The translations under genes were made by a program, and so were the position numbers. The notes below the pieces were generated by a model. It saw only the letters and a program-made list of their open reading frames with translations, was not told the DNA's origin and searched no databases. Positions 32,669 to 44,245 of a stretch of DNA of 64,000 bases are shown here, in pieces. The stretch's first letter is position 1. Every line of letters starts with the position of its first letter. The stretch lies in the NCBI RefSeq assembly GCF_963966145.1, contig NC_091046.1, positions 21,390,001-21,454,000 on the forward strand. The letters run 5' to 3'. Source of the stretch: Tenebrio molitor. Its lineage: Eukaryota; Arthropoda; Insecta; Coleoptera; Tenebrionidae.

Positions 32669-33092
32669 TGTACACTTCTATTCAAAAAAAAAAGCGTACA
32701 CGTATTAAGAGCTACTGTAAATGGGGATAAAATTAATTAATCGTTTCCAAGAAAACGTATTACTGACATTTTGTATGTATGTCAAATGTGTGAACACTGT
32801 TTTTTATAAATTTTTAAATTGTTAGATTGTTGAGAGTTGCCTTTTTCCATAAATTTGTGAATAAAAGCTTGAATTGTGTTTGTAGTAATTGGTAATACAT
32901 GCCTAATAAATAAAGCAAAGCATTTATACACATTAAAATCTCTGAAAAATACATCGATCAAATCCAGCGATCATCACGGGTTTTGTTACAGGTTTCTAAG
33001 TAACAACAATTGAAAGATAGGTTTACGATATGGCAATCTAGCCAAAATTGTGCTCACGACTTGTACGCTTTTTTTCTGAATAGAAGTGTACG
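32669..33092. repeat. Inverted pair of about 34 bp
   Basis: GTACACTTCTATTCAAAAA at 32669 is the inverse of TTTTTCTGAATAGAAGTGTA near 33070. The 390 bp between contain no recognised gene. The same word pattern (ACTT..ATT..AAAAAAA then GTACAAG) occurs at 23-229. Confidence 0.6.
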
Positions 33093-33369
33093 TCGAAAAA
33101 CGTTTGCGCAAGTCGTTCTCCGTTCTGTCTTCTGTGAGCGTGACGTTTCTGTCAAAATGGCGCCTCCGAGAGTTGCTAACTGCGACTGGATTTAGTGTTA
33201 TCTACAATTCCCTATCAATAACCTAGCAACTGAAAAGTTACTAGGGAGTGGTCACAATCAAAATGAATAGATTATACATATTATTTTCATACAGTACTTA
33301 TACAAAACATTAAAAATATTATTACATTTAACATAACATAATTACATAACATTTTTAATTTACAATGCA

Positions 33370-34215
33370 AAATAATTGAATTATATTTGCTATGTTTGCG
33401 TTTGCAAGCCATTTCAGCGGCAAAACCTGAGACTTCAGATGTTTTCAATACGTAACTGTCTGCAAGTGTATCTACAACAGTAACGTCCCAAACCAAAGGT
33501 TGACCTTTAATCCACGGTACTAAAGTCATCCCATCAGGGCGTTTTCCGTCATTTTGAGAGAGTCCGTTTGGTTCTAACGTTGAATTAACATGAATAGAAG
33601 TCAAAGACCGGTTGATAATAGAATTAATTTCAGTGTGTCTTGAAAATCTACCACTGCTTTTGGAACAACTTAGACCGTGAATGCCAATTTCGTCAACTTT
33701 CGCATAGCATTTGCAAATATGAGGTGTACAAAGATCTAAAAGAGTACCAATATTAGGAGAAGGTATTGCGTGTAACCAAGATCCTGATTCTCTGCATTAC
33801 AAAGCCTTAAAACGAGCCAAGTCCCTAGATGAATTAAAGATTAAGTCATTGGCAATTATTCGTTTGATATTGATATTATCCCAATTCTTCTGAAATTGTG
33901 AAATTGTTGGTCTTTCGTTCTCATTTTCTACATCCCAGACTGCCAAAGCTTCATCATAATGGTGAATAATAAGCTCATTATCCTTTGAATTAAGTAATTG
34001 AAAAACAAGCTTTTTAACACCATGAATTGAAGATAAGAAAGCAGGAAGGCAAATATCGGAAATGCGGCGAATTCCCAGTCCACCAAATCTAATCGGTAAA
34101 GTGGACTGACACCATTGTAAATCAGTTAAACGTAAATTAAGTATTTTTTCGAAAGAAGACTTTAAAGAAGAATCGATGGAATTAACATAATTAGAAAATT
34201 TCCAAAATGGAATTG
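33370..34215 (-). pseudogene. C-terminal fragment of a non-LTR element protein with RLE-like domain
   Basis: On the minus strand the frame runs from a reverse-transcriptase C-terminal segment (TLPIRFGGLGIRRISD, LPAFLSSIHGV) through SGSWLHAIPSPNIGT to a zinc-like CKCYAKVDEIGIHGLSC motif. It ends in a KRPDGMTLVPW...VWDVTVVDT block. The C-x-C...H...C plus RPD-x-D order resembles the restriction-like endonuclease of early-branching non-LTR elements (R2/NeSL-type); that is inference from pattern. A single TAA at 33797-33799 interrupts an otherwise continuous frame. The 5' part is missing (HE hairpin at 34216) and the last part is cut at about 33370. Confidence 0.65.
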
Positions 34216-34380
34216 TTCTTAATAATAGTATATTGTTATATAAGTGAGGAAAGGGATGCATTGCTAAACGGGAATGACAATTGGATCACGAGCGATAGCG
34301 AGTTGATCTAATCATTCAAGTTTAGCAATGGACCTTTCCTTACGTATATAACATACTATTTTTTCCAACGTCAAGAGCTT
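34216..34380 (-). repeat. HE-34 hairpin at the edge of the retroelement fragment
   Basis: On the minus strand: GTTGGAAAAAATAGTATGTT, a stem (CCATTGCTAAACTTGAAT and complement), an apex CTCGCTATCGCTCG, and a tail ATAACAATATACTATT. The retroelement frame starts exactly beyond the tail, so the first dozen residues of the downstream ORF are hairpin sequence. Confidence 0.8.
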
Positions 34381-35064
34381 TCTGTTTATCTTGCATAGGT
34401 ATTATCAATTTATTATTTTTCTTCCTACACTATTGTAAAGTTGAATTTTACCATCTCCATAGGGACGAGAAAGTAGGTGTTTCTACAGCTAGCCTTGCAA
34501 AAAAAAACACAAATGGCTAGGCAGTAATTTTTTTTTTACTTTTTTCAATAGAGGGCGCTGCAATAATATTTACAAAAAAAAAAGATTTTTACGATTTTAG
34601 GTAACTTTTTTGGTTCAAACAAAAGCCGTATTCTTTTTATAAAATAACCTGCTTAATAAAATCTAATATAAGTACATTTTTATTTTAAAATTATCAACAG
34701 ATATAGATTTCTGCAGAAAGTTATATCTAACTGTGTGTAGGTGCCGCTGCGTTTCGGACTGTTTGTTTTGTTATTAAATCAAATGGTTATTGTTGACAGT
34801 TTGTTGACAGACAAAAATTATTGCAGTCATGTTGTGTATACAGAATACAGAATACAGAAATTAAAGAAGCAACGAACTAGGTATCTTTGGAGTTATTACC
34901 TATAAAATCTCGAGCACGCTACGGAAAGGAATACAATGCGTTACTGAGATGGAGACAAGTAGTAAGAAGCGCTAGTTTGGCTTCAACCCTGCATCCTGCC
35001 CGCCGACTCTCACCATCACCGCGGCCGCGAAGGATTTTAAAAACAGATTAAAAAACTTTCAGTA
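34381..35064. other. No gene seen
   Basis: AT-rich; a duplicated AGAATACAGAATACAGAA tract at 34840-34860. No coding or RNA gene recognised. Confidence 0.4.
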
Positions 35065-35420
35065 CTATCGCGGCCAAAATACTTTGGTCGTCACTTTTTG
35101 ACACTTCAAATGTAAATCAAGTATTAATGTCAATATACATGACAATTTCAAATTATTCTTGTCAAAAATATGGCACTTTCAGTTTTTGATAAATGTAGAA
35201 TCGTCTTACTTGCTTCTGAAGGTTGTCTAAACCGCGACCATGTTGATCTTTTGCTTTTGAACCCTGCCTCCGCAGCTGGGATTTACCCCACCCGTATGAC
35301 ACTGATAGATTAAAATAATTTTGACAGTAGTAAAAAATAAGGTTAAACATCCTAAAGTTTGCTTTACAATTGAATGTCATTTATGTCACATTGACGACCA
35401 AAGTATTTTGGCCGCGATAG
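35065..35420. repeat. 356-bp Tc1-family MITE, complete
   Basis: CTATCGCGGCCAAAATACTT at the left mirrors AAGTATTTTGGCCGCGATAG at the right, with TA on both sides (35063-35064, 35421-35422). The ends match those of the transposase remnant at 38927-40163 closely enough to suggest cross-mobilisation. Confidence 0.92.
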
Positions 35421-35680
35421 TACAACATATTTGGCGCCCTCTATCCACAAACTCTCAAAACATTCACTTTGCTCACTAGTGAGAAAATATTATTTCCTCA
35501 CTAGTGATTCGATTGCCATCTTTGCTAACTATTTTCAGTTCAATCCAATGATCATGGAAAAAACTCTTTTTCTTTTGTGTACGGCTAATTCGTGAATTTT
35601 CTTTTAATTTATTCGTATTTCGTATTTTTTCACAGGTCTATAAATAGTTTCAAATATTTACATAGTTCGTGAATCAGCCA

Positions 35681-35850
35681 TATAAGGGTCCCCAAAAAAG
35701 GGCGAGTCCATAGCTCCCTTATTTATCGGCGGATTTTAATTATCTATGTATACACCAAATTAAATGGTTGTGAATAGGCTACAAAATGTCCTAATAAAAT
35801 GACGTATAGCCCCAAGGGCTTCAAGGCTAAACTGTCGAAAATAAATAACC
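35681..35850 (+). repeat. Single arm of the 17966-19812 element family
   Basis: GTCCATAGCTCCCTTATTTA, ACACCAAATTAAATGGTTGT and AAGGCTAAACTGTC match the left arm at 17966-18085 and, inverted, 19668-19812. No second arm nearby. Confidence 0.75.
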
Positions 35851-36026
35851 ACATTAAGTGTTTTTATTTAAAATTTTGAATCAATCCAAATATGCTTAAA
35901 TGTTTCTCTTGCGAATCTTACTAATCTTCTCGAGAAAATTGGAAGAAGATTTACCATATCTTATCATGAGTTAGTTTGACAATTGGAGAAATTTACCCCC
36001 AGACTCCAGCCATGCGTATCTGCTGG

Positions 36027-36182
36027 TGTTTGAAATTCCCGCTAATTTCAAATGGTGCGGGCTCATGAGACGGCGTCTGTAAAACAGGTTACCATTATCA
36101 TTGTCGACCTACACATTGATCGAAGAAGAAAAAACCATCAGAAAAATCATCATACAAGGCAGTATTTAGTAGATCCTCAACA
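36027..36182 (+). repeat. 5' LTR (short form)
   Basis: 156 bp, TGTTTG...CAACA. It matches the 3' LTR at its start (36027-36115) and end, but the 3' LTR has about 170 additional bases in the middle (the parts at 50535-50654 and 51022-51090). The 5' LTR has therefore lost, or the 3' LTR gained, that segment. Confidence 0.8.
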
Positions 36183-36185
36183 TCA

Positions 36186-36205
36186 TTTGGTCCTTCGAGC
36201 CGGAT
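36186..36205 (+). other. Primer-binding-site candidate
   Basis: TTGGTCCTTCGAGCCGGAT lies 3-5 bp after the 5' LTR. TGG at the start is complementary to a tRNA 3' CCA, and similar sequence is common after BEL LTRs. I do not assign the tRNA. Confidence 0.6.
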
Positions 36206-36370
36206 GAGGCTGGTGGCTGGTCTTAATTAAACCAAAAACCACGAAAAAGTGAATCTCATCAGTTGTGTGATTGCTTCACCCTTGACCTTGACGCATTGCA
36301 CAGCACGCAGAACGTCGTGCTGCGTCATTGAACAAAATTTAAAGGATACTCCGGGTGCGAATTAAATCTT

Positions 36371-37813
36371 GTGGGAAGTGTGCTTAGTTCAGAACCTCAA
36401 CCTCATCTTGTGGTAGTTTCAGTCTCAACACATTCATCGGCATCTCATCCACATCTCATCGAACTTCTCAACAAGATGGCGTCTGTCAACAATCGGATCA
36501 CTCTCCAGGTCAGCAGGATGGCTTTTGTCAGGAGCGTCGATGCTGAGAACGATGCTGGAAGTATAGGTGCACGCACTCAACTTGCAGGCTGCCCAATCCA
36601 AATTATAAATGCTCAATGAAAGTTGGGAAAAATTTGAACCCGAGCACCAAAAGCTCTTAACATCGAAAACAGACGTCTCAAAAGACCTAGATTACTTCAA
36701 GAATGACGCATACCAGACAATAATGCATGTCTACGTATCGGGCAAGGCTGCGCTCAGAACTCGTATCGCAGACCTAGAATCAGCTCACCATCCTCCAGCT
36801 GGGGCTAAGTTAACCAACTCAAGTCTACTAGCACCGACTCAAGCCAGGCCAACACTCCCCGGGATAAATATCGAACCATTTTCTGGTGACATTCGGGACT
36901 GGCGCCCTTTCCAAAACTTGTTTGACTGCTTAGTCGGAGAAAGTCCTACACTCTCGAACGTCGAGAAAATGCGTCACCTCACATCCACTCTGATAGGCAA
37001 TGCTGCGCGCTTCATAGGGAACTTACCAGTTTGTGGCGTCTCATTTAAAACAGCATGGGTTCTACTCACGAAACGCTACGAAAATAAGCGTTTTCTCATA
37101 ACTGCTCAACTCGACAAGCTGTTTTCACTCAAGAGAATCGGCAAAGGAACTGAACGATCTCCTGAATACAACCAGTGAAGCAGTGAAATGCACTGCGAGC
37201 CCTTGACTGACCAGTGGATCAATAGGATCAACCATTATTCCATCTCCTGGTCCAGAAACTGGACATACGGACATGTGAAGATTGGGAATTCAGCCTTGGC
37301 ACAAATTCTGACTTCGCGTCGTACGAGCAGCTCGCACAATACCTATCAGCCTGTGCAAGGGCACAGGAAAGCATCGAGGCTTACGCAACCCCACGAAAAC
37401 CATCATGGAAACCCACTCACGGTACACCAACCCAGTCGTCTCATCAAATGGGAAAACCTGCACACGTTCACGTTGCTCAACAACAAAATTCGGAATCAGC
37501 CAGCTCATCTAACTCATCGCCATCTCCCGATGGGTCTCCTGTCGTCTCAGCTGACCCAAAGAAGAACTGTTCATGCTGCTCAAAACCTCACTTTATCGTG
37601 TTCTGTCCTATCTTCAGATAGTATGACTCGAAAGAACGTCTCGATTGGGTAATTCAGCAGCATTTATGTTTCAATTGTCTCGGTCCCCACAACGCTTACA
37701 AGTGTCAATCTCCACACTTGTGCAAGAAGTGCAACGAAAAGGACTACACGATGTTGCAGAACTTACCATTTAATACCGCGAGAAGGTCACCTCGTAGTTC
37801 TCCAGCTCAAACG
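36371..37813 (+). pseudogene. BEL/Pao gag, broken
   Basis: Gag builds the capsid-like particle. The likely start is the ATG in AAGATGGCG near 36476. The frame is lost near 36600, with a TAA directly before 36609. 36609-37178 then has the DUF1759-type core: LPGINIEPFSGDIRDWRPF, EKMRHLTSTL, TAWVLLTKRYENKR. A second shift near 37175-37240 leads to a third frame with YEQLAQYLSACARAQ and two zinc knuckles (CSCCSKPHF ... and CFNCLGPHNAYKC) with TAG at 37619-37621. The total length of about 450 residues is usual for BEL gag. Confidence 0.75.
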
Positions 37814-38645
37814 TAATGACTAGTCAGCAGGAATTCTCTCATCACTCACAAAGACGCATACTCAAAATCAATGCATCGACTCAAACGGACTTGGACATTG
37901 CTCGGATCAAGACATCTCAACCAGCGGTGGTTCCTTCAAGTCAAATCAGATCATCTCACAATGCGACAGCAACTAGACCCGCAGTCATTTTGGCGACTAG
38001 CCAGGCAGATATCTATTCTCCTAGCGGAGCAACTCATAGGATAAGACCCAGCGTCGGAAGTAGCACTCATTGCCTGAACAACTCGTGAACAAGCTACATC
38101 TTCAGCGAAAATCTTCAAAAATCCCTATTATTGAGGTTGGTAGCGTCTCATCCGGTCGCACAACCGGTATCGTCTCATGTCAACTCAGGTCAACACACTC
38201 AGAAGTGCAAGTACATGTAGATGCACATGTCCTGTCGCAACTCACAGCGCAAATTCCCTCAGTGGCAATCCCAAGGCAACAGTGGAGAGATCTGAAAAAT
38301 CTGAACTTGGCAGATCCAGATTTCAATCAACCAGGTCCAATTGACTTACTCATCGGTGCTGACTCATGTGCAGCGGTAATCTTATCACCAAGAGCACTCA
38401 TTGGCGATCTTTCAGAACCTGTAGGACTTCACACAGTATTTGGCTGTGTACTTTTTGGCAAAGTATCAAGTCCATCTCAACAGTCATCACAGCAATCACT
38501 CCATGTGGTCAGCAATGACAATCTCCAAGAGTCCCTCTCCAAATTCTGGATCCAAGAAGGAGTTCCAACCTCGTCACAAGAAAACCTCACACAAGCTGAA
38601 GCCGCATGTGAAGATCATTTCATCAGAACACACTCAAGGGGTGTA

Positions 38646-38765
38646 GGTCATTTTACCGACAGCCATTCTATCGACAGCCTTTTTACCGACAATTCATTTT
38701 ACCGACAGGCCGTTTGACCGACAGCCGATTTACCGACAGCCATTTTACCCACAGCCTTTTGGTAG
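38646..38765 (+). repeat. Minisatellite of TTTTACCGACAGCC units
   Basis: About seven imperfect units of 14-18 bp (CATTTTACCGACAGCC and variants, among them TTTGACCGACAGCC) ending in GGTAGGTAGGTAGGTC. It replaces the middle of the RT domain in the BEL pol. Confidence 0.85.
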
Positions 38766-38926
38766 GTAGGTAGGTCAAGAGCAAGTTTTTGAACTGACAA
38801 CAGTTACTTACGGAACCCGCTTAGCTCCATCAGGCCGAGTTCTCAAGCAACTCGCAACAGATGAAGGCGAGAGATTTCCTCAAGCAGCAGAACTTCTCAA
38901 GAGAGGTACTATGTCGATGAAAGGTA

Positions 38927-40163
38927 CTATTGCGGCCAAAAAATTTCGTCCGTCACTTTCAAGGCCCTGACATGAAGTGTAAACTACCCTTAAGCACCAA
39001 TAACCTCGCTTTGTTATCGTTATTGTCATTTTGACAATCTGTCATTCAGTCCATCAGTTCAAATTTTGTGAATACAAAGGACAAGTTCTACTCATACACA
39101 ATTACCACACGACCGCTAGTCGCTAGTGGCACTAGAGACTAGAGGCAGACTTGCGGCTATTTTTGGATTAAAGTACCAAACAGAGAACCGTGGAAATTAC
39201 ACGAGTATGCCGTAGTTTTTAAAAAATCAAACGAAAAACATTAAGGCAAAGACAAGGAAATGAAACATTTATTTTTGTTTAAGTACTTAGCTAAATCAAA
39301 AGATAAAATGAATGAAGTTTAAAATCAATACTTGGTCATTGCTCCATTGGCGTCAATAACTCGCCTTACACGACGCTAGATGGAGAGGCATAAACCTCTG
39401 TGATAATTCCTATGTAATGATTGCCATGCATTAGTAATCGCAGTCAAAAGTTCTGCCCTATTCCGAATCACTTGTCGTTGTTGCAAATTACGAACCAAAA
39501 ATCTGCACTGCGACTTGGCCAATCAAGAACGTTTATGCTACCATTCTGCTACCCTATGTGCTGAATGCATTGAACAATTGTCTTGTTGAAATATGAAGTT
39601 AAAATTCGGAAAAATTCTTGAAACTAAAGGCATCATCACGTCTTCAAGAATCCTAACATAAACATCACTGTTGAGCCGATCTTCTAGAGACAACATTAGC
39701 CCAGGTCTATCTACTAAAATCCATACCCATATGTTTGCCGAAAATCGACCGCTCCTTTCCGTTGTATCTATTTGCTTGAATTTACCCCTTCAACAGCCGT
39801 CATAAAAGGGCTATTGCGTAATCTATTGAGAAGCATATTATCTTCTTCTGCAGTAAATGTGCTAGGCCTCCCTGAGCCTTGGCGTCTTTCAATAGTTCCA
39901 TTCCATTTTGTCTCCATTTCTGAAGAATTGACGAAATTGTACTTTTAGGTATACGAAGGTCCATCGAAATCTGAGCTTGGGACATTCCTCTTTGTGCAAG
40001 AGTTACTATTTTGATTTTATTAAAATTTGATACCGATAGCATTTTGCTTGACTTTCAAAAGTGACAAGTAAAAACATCAATCATAATGACAATAAAGAAT
40101 GGACTACACCGATTTTTTTGAAATGACGGAAAAATGACGGCCGAAATTTTTTGGCCGCCATAG
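38927..40163 (-). mobile_element. placeholder Confidence 0.
38927..40163 (-). mobile_element. Tc1-like element, decayed
   Basis: CTATTGCGGCCAAAAAATTT at the left mirrors the right end finishing in GGCCGCCATAG; TA on both sides (38925-38926, 40164-40165). The minus strand carries remains of a transposase. It is the autonomous-type relative of the MITEs at 14494, 35065 and 50657. Confidence 0.85.
39330..40042 (-). pseudogene. Tc1-like transposase remnant
   Basis: The N-terminal 50 residues are well preserved: LAQRGMSQAQISMDLRIPKS, a helix-turn-helix. Further along the minus strand, broken frames show a NVLDWPS-like catalytic stretch near 39540 and an ending related to that of the 12544-13545 transposase (VIDANGAMTKY against VIDANGGFTKY). 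Several stops and shifts intervene. The common ending supports a shared family. Confidence 0.75.
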
Positions 40164-40168
40164 TACTA

Positions 40169-41016
40169 CGAGGGCGACTAGAAAAGAAATCTACCTACCC
40201 ATGAAATAAACAATTGAAACGCACGAGTATTATTTGTCAAATAGTGTATTCTGACCTTAGTTGCAAAAGTTGAGTTAATTGTGGTAATTAGTTTCCATTT
40301 TATAAAGTGCATTGCGAGTAAAAATGAGTAAGTTAACATTGGAGGATTGCAGGTTGCAAATTTCCGAAAGTCATTTGGAAACTTTAGCCAACGATTGTGA
40401 CAGGCGACGAGACTTGGGTGCACCACTGGGATCCTGAGACAAAATCAGAATTAAAGCAGTCGGTTCATAAAGGGTCCCCACCCGCAAAAAGGCACCGGAC
40501 CCAACCCTCTGCCAAAAAATTGATGGCAACCGTATTTTGAGACGTGAGGGGCATCCTTGTCATTGAATATATGTCAAAAGGGACCTCAATAAATGCAAAC
40601 GTCTATGCCAATACGTTGGAGTAGCTTCGTAAAGCAATTGACCAGAAAAGACCTGATTTTTTCAATCGAGAAGTGTTTCTGCTGCATGACAATGCCACCG
40701 TGCATAAATTAGGCCAATTGTGGAAGAATGCAGCTTTTTGGAGATGGACCATTCCCCCTGCAGTCCGGACTGACTTTTACCTCTTCAGGTTACTAAAGAA
40801 AAACCTCCGAGGGCGCCGTTTTCACTCTGATGATGACCTTAAAGCAGCCATCGACGACTTTTTTTAGAGTCAAGCTGAAAGATTTTTTTTATAAGGGAGG
40901 AGGAATAGAGCAAGTGCACCGGTGTAGGGGTGGATTATATTAAAAAATTCAATGATCAAAAAAATCGTACGTCTTTTGTTTCATAGCTAGGTAGATTTCT
41001 TTTCTAGTTGCCCTCG
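40169..41016 (+). mobile_element. mariner element, internally deleted
   Basis: CGAGGGCGACTAGAAAAGAA at the left mirrors the right end TTCTTTTCTAGTTGCCCTCG; TA duplication at 40167-40168 and 41017-41018. 848 bp, shorter than the usual 1.3 kb because the transposase N-terminus is lost. Confidence 0.88.
40397..40867 (+). pseudogene. mariner transposase, C-terminal two-thirds
   Basis: One frame shows VTGDETWVHHWDPETK (first D), VFLLHDNATVH (second D) and a third-D region TDFYLFRLLKKNLRGRRF, the DD34D layout of mariner. It has stops at TGA 40538-40540 and TAG 40622-40624. The usual third-D context SPDLAPSD has been altered. Inactive. Confidence 0.85.
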
Positions 41017-42420
41017 TATGTCGATGACATCGGCGGGGGGGCAGACTCACTGGAACAACTCAATGCAATCGCCAAAGAGCTGACAGCGATGTGTCAAATA
41101 GCGTGCTTACCACTTGCAAAGTGGAAGAGCAATCACCCAGACTTCATCATGACATTCTCAGAACCCTCATCAGAACAGTCTCACTCATTTGAAGATCTCA
41201 TGGCAATGCAAACCAGACACATTCACATTCAAAGCCAACTTCAACACACACAACACCTGTACCAAAAGAGCCATGCTCTCGGAAATTGCTCAACTGTTCG
41301 ATCCTCTCGGTCTCATCTCACTTGTTGTTATCCAAGCAAAGATCCTCATGCAACAGTTATGGCTCGAGAAGGTGAACTGGGAAAAAATGGCAAGAACTTC
41401 GCCAAGATCTACAACGACTCTCTCAACTTCAGATACCCCGCTGGCTGAAATTGCATTCATCAGCACAACTTCATGGCTTCTCAGACGCATCTCAACTGGC
41501 AATGGCTGCAGTAGTATACATCAGGGTAACAAATCAAGATTCCTCATCCATCGTGACATTAGTATGCTCGAAGACGAAGGCCTCTGAAACGTCTCACGAT
41601 TCCTCGGCTGGAATTATCAGCTGCAGCATTACTTGCAAAACTCGTGAAACGAGCCCAGGTCACTCTAGAGCTGCAAGAAGTCCCCGTATTCACATGGACA
41701 GATTCATCACCAACTCTTGCATGGATCAAGAGCAATCCAATGCGTCGGAAAGAAATCGTCGGCAACAGAGTCTCATTAATCTAAAATCATTCATCATCCA
41801 TTATGGTGGACAGGACCTGCGTGGCTGTCTCAACCGCCAGAATTCTGGCCATCGAAGATATCCCCAGAAAATCTCCACGACAACCTAGAACAGAGACCTG
41901 GGGCCTGTTTCATAAAACTTACAAGTTCATTAAGAAGAACTAGACGTCTTATAGCTGCGGTGCTGCAATTCATTCCCTAAACCCGGGGAGAATGTTTGAA
42001 ATTCCCGCTAATTTCAAATGACGCGGGCTTATGAGACGGCGTCGGTAAAACAGGTACCATTATCATTATCCACCTCACAGACAATTAAACTATAGTAAGA
42101 CTGTCAAGTGGGATAACATTTTCGGGGACGCGCTCAAGTGGCGCTGCCCGAGCGTTAGGCCAAACTAATGTATAACAAGTTGCATATCTGACTAGTTTCT
42201 ATATACCTAGTTGCTTATTTTTTTTCAATTTGATTTAAATTGATACTTATTTAAAAAAAATAAAAACGACTAAATAAGTATTAAACATTTTAATACAAAT
42301 TCTAACATATACAACAAATTAGTAGTTCATTAAACGAGTTTGTGTGTAAATTGGGATTTTTTGGGCATGAGTGGGCTAGTTTAAAACGCGAGTGAAAGTG
42401 AATTGAAGGGTAGATCTAGT

Positions 42421-42972
42421 TCAATAATTTGATTTTGCGTTAACTTTTAAAATTTCTGGAGATAATTTTAGAATCGTGTAAAAGATTTTTTTAATTTTGA
42501 AATTGTTTTTCGCTGATATCGGTCCATATAATAAATGTTTCTACCTTTTGAAGTAAGACTACTAACTTTCTTGCATTCAAGTACTTGCAACACACTAGAA
42601 GATTTTGTTGGGTGTCTATTTTGGGCCTTGGGCATAACAGGAAGGATTAGATTCTCTACAGTGGGATTTTCAGTAATCGTAGAATTTTCAATTTGTTCAG
42701 CTGGTCTAACATTATTTATTGAAGTTAGTTTGTCTTCACGAAGAAAAATCGACGGTAGGGCGTATTTATGGTGTTTTGTATTTTGAGTAAAGAAATTGTT
42801 GCTAAAATGTTTCTCGCAAATAAAGGCATTATCTGTTTTGAAGGGTGGTGCAACATTTACTTTAGCTTCTATCCATCGTTTCCTTTGTTCTTCTAATTTT
42901 GGAAATTTAAAATGTTTATTCTTTATCTCCGATCTTGTTGTTTACAAAGCATTTATGTTTAATTTTTCCCAT
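42421..42972 (-). pseudogene. THAP-domain protein remnant, unit 1
   Basis: THAP domains are C2CH zinc fingers that bind DNA, often at the N-terminus of P-type transposases. On the minus strand: MGKIKHKCFVNN (start), then after one shift FKFPKLEEQRKRWIEA, FICEKHFSNNFF and YALPSIF, the FP...W...C..H..F.....PSIF layout of THAP. A tail of about 100 residues rich in S, K and N ends at TGA 42421-42423. The second cysteine is missing and the frame breaks near 42910. The catalytic part of a transposase is not present. Confidence 0.7.
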
Positions 42973-43689
42973 ATCCAAATAAATAAAATAAAAATTGCGA
43001 TCTGAAAAACCGTATTTCGTAATTTTTGAAAAAGAAAAAGATAACTTACCAAATAAAAAGATAGCGAAAAATTATCTCAAGATACTGGTTTGCAGTAATT
43101 TATTTTGTAGAACAATTTATAAAATTTATTGACTAAACCTTGACAGAAATTAGAAAATTCAAAATTACTGATGACATTATTAATTAATATTCAAATCAAC
43201 CTTCTTTTTAAACGGAAATTCCCGATCGGATTAACAAGTAAATTCGGTAATTTAGTTTGGCCTAACGCTAGAGCAGCGCTAGTGTTGTCAGTGTCTCCCA
43301 TGTTTTATACGGGTTTTGAAAGTCTTAATTCTGTTGATGGTCTGTGATCCACCTCACAGACAATTAAACTATAGTAAGATTGTCAAAAGGGATTACATTT
43401 TTGGTGACGCGCCCAAGTGGCGCTGCCCGAGCGTTAGGCCAAACTAATGTATAACAAGTTGCATATCTGACTAGTTTTTGTATACCTATAGTTGCCTATT
43501 TTTTTTTCAATTTGATTTAAATTGATACTTATCTAAAAAAATAAAATCGACTAATTAAGTATTAAACATTTTAATACAAATTCTAACATATACAACAAAT
43601 TAGTAGTTCATTAAACGAGTTTGTGTGTAAATTGGGATTTTTTGGGCATGAGTGGCCTAGTTTAAAAGGCGAGTGAAAATGAATTGAAG

Positions 43690-44245
43690 GGTAGAATTAT
43701 TTCAATAATTCGATTTTGCGTTAACTTTTAAAATTTCTGGAGATAATTTTAGAATCGTGCAAAAGATTTTTTAATTTTGAAATTGTTTTTTGCTGATATC
43801 GGTCCATATAATAAATGTTTCTACCTTTTGAAGTAAGACTACTAACTTTCTTGCATTCAAGTACTTGCAACACACTAGAAGATTTTGTTGGGTGTCTATT
43901 TTGGGCCTTGGGCATAACAAGAAGGATTAGATTCTCTACAGTGGGATTTTCAGTAATCGTAGATTTTTCAATTTGTTCAGCTGATCTAACATTGTTTACG
44001 GAAGTTTGTTTGTCTTCATGAAGAAAAATCGACGGCAGAACGTATTTATGGAGTTTTGCTTTTTGAGTAAAGAAATTGTTGTTAAAATGTTTCTCGCAAA
44101 TAAAAGCATTATCTGTTTTGAAGGGTGGTGCAACATTTACCTAAAGCTTCTATCCATCGTTTCCTTTGTTCTTCTAATTTTTGAAATTTAAAATGTTTAT
44201 TTTTTATCGCCGATCTTGTTTACAAAGCATTTATGTTTAATTATT
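43690..44245 (-). pseudogene. THAP-domain protein remnant, unit 2
   Basis: Same layout as unit 1 (EKHF, MPKAQNRHPTKSSS). A two-base difference near 44140 changes the frame inside the domain (GGTAAATG in place of AGTAAATG context), shared with unit 3 but not with unit 1. The C-terminal 64 residues are still open. Confidence 0.65.

Larger units (their letters stand above)
37816..41905 (+). pseudogene. BEL/Pao pol: protease, partial RT, RNase H; integrase missing
   Basis: Protease-like region 38070-38640 has ALIGDLSEPVGLHTVFGCVL preceded by DLLIGADSCA; it ends in the start of reverse transcriptase (LSKFWIQEGVPTSS). About 300 residues of RT are then missing, replaced by a minisatellite. RT resumes at 38790 (TTVTYGTRLAPSG, DEGERFPQAAELL), is interrupted by two transposons, and continues at 41018 with YVDDIGGGADS, the catalytic motif. 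After a frame change come QLFDPLGLISLVVIQAK and the RNase H acidic residues HGFSDAS, RLELSAA and WTDSSPTLAWIKS. WWTGPAWL follows, then the 3' end without integrase. Non-functional. Confidence 0.78.

Noticed and set aside
34216..34261. First residues of the 33797-34261 ORF as retroelement protein
   Set aside because: They are encoded by the adjoining HE-34 hairpin; the retroelement frame starts at about 34215.
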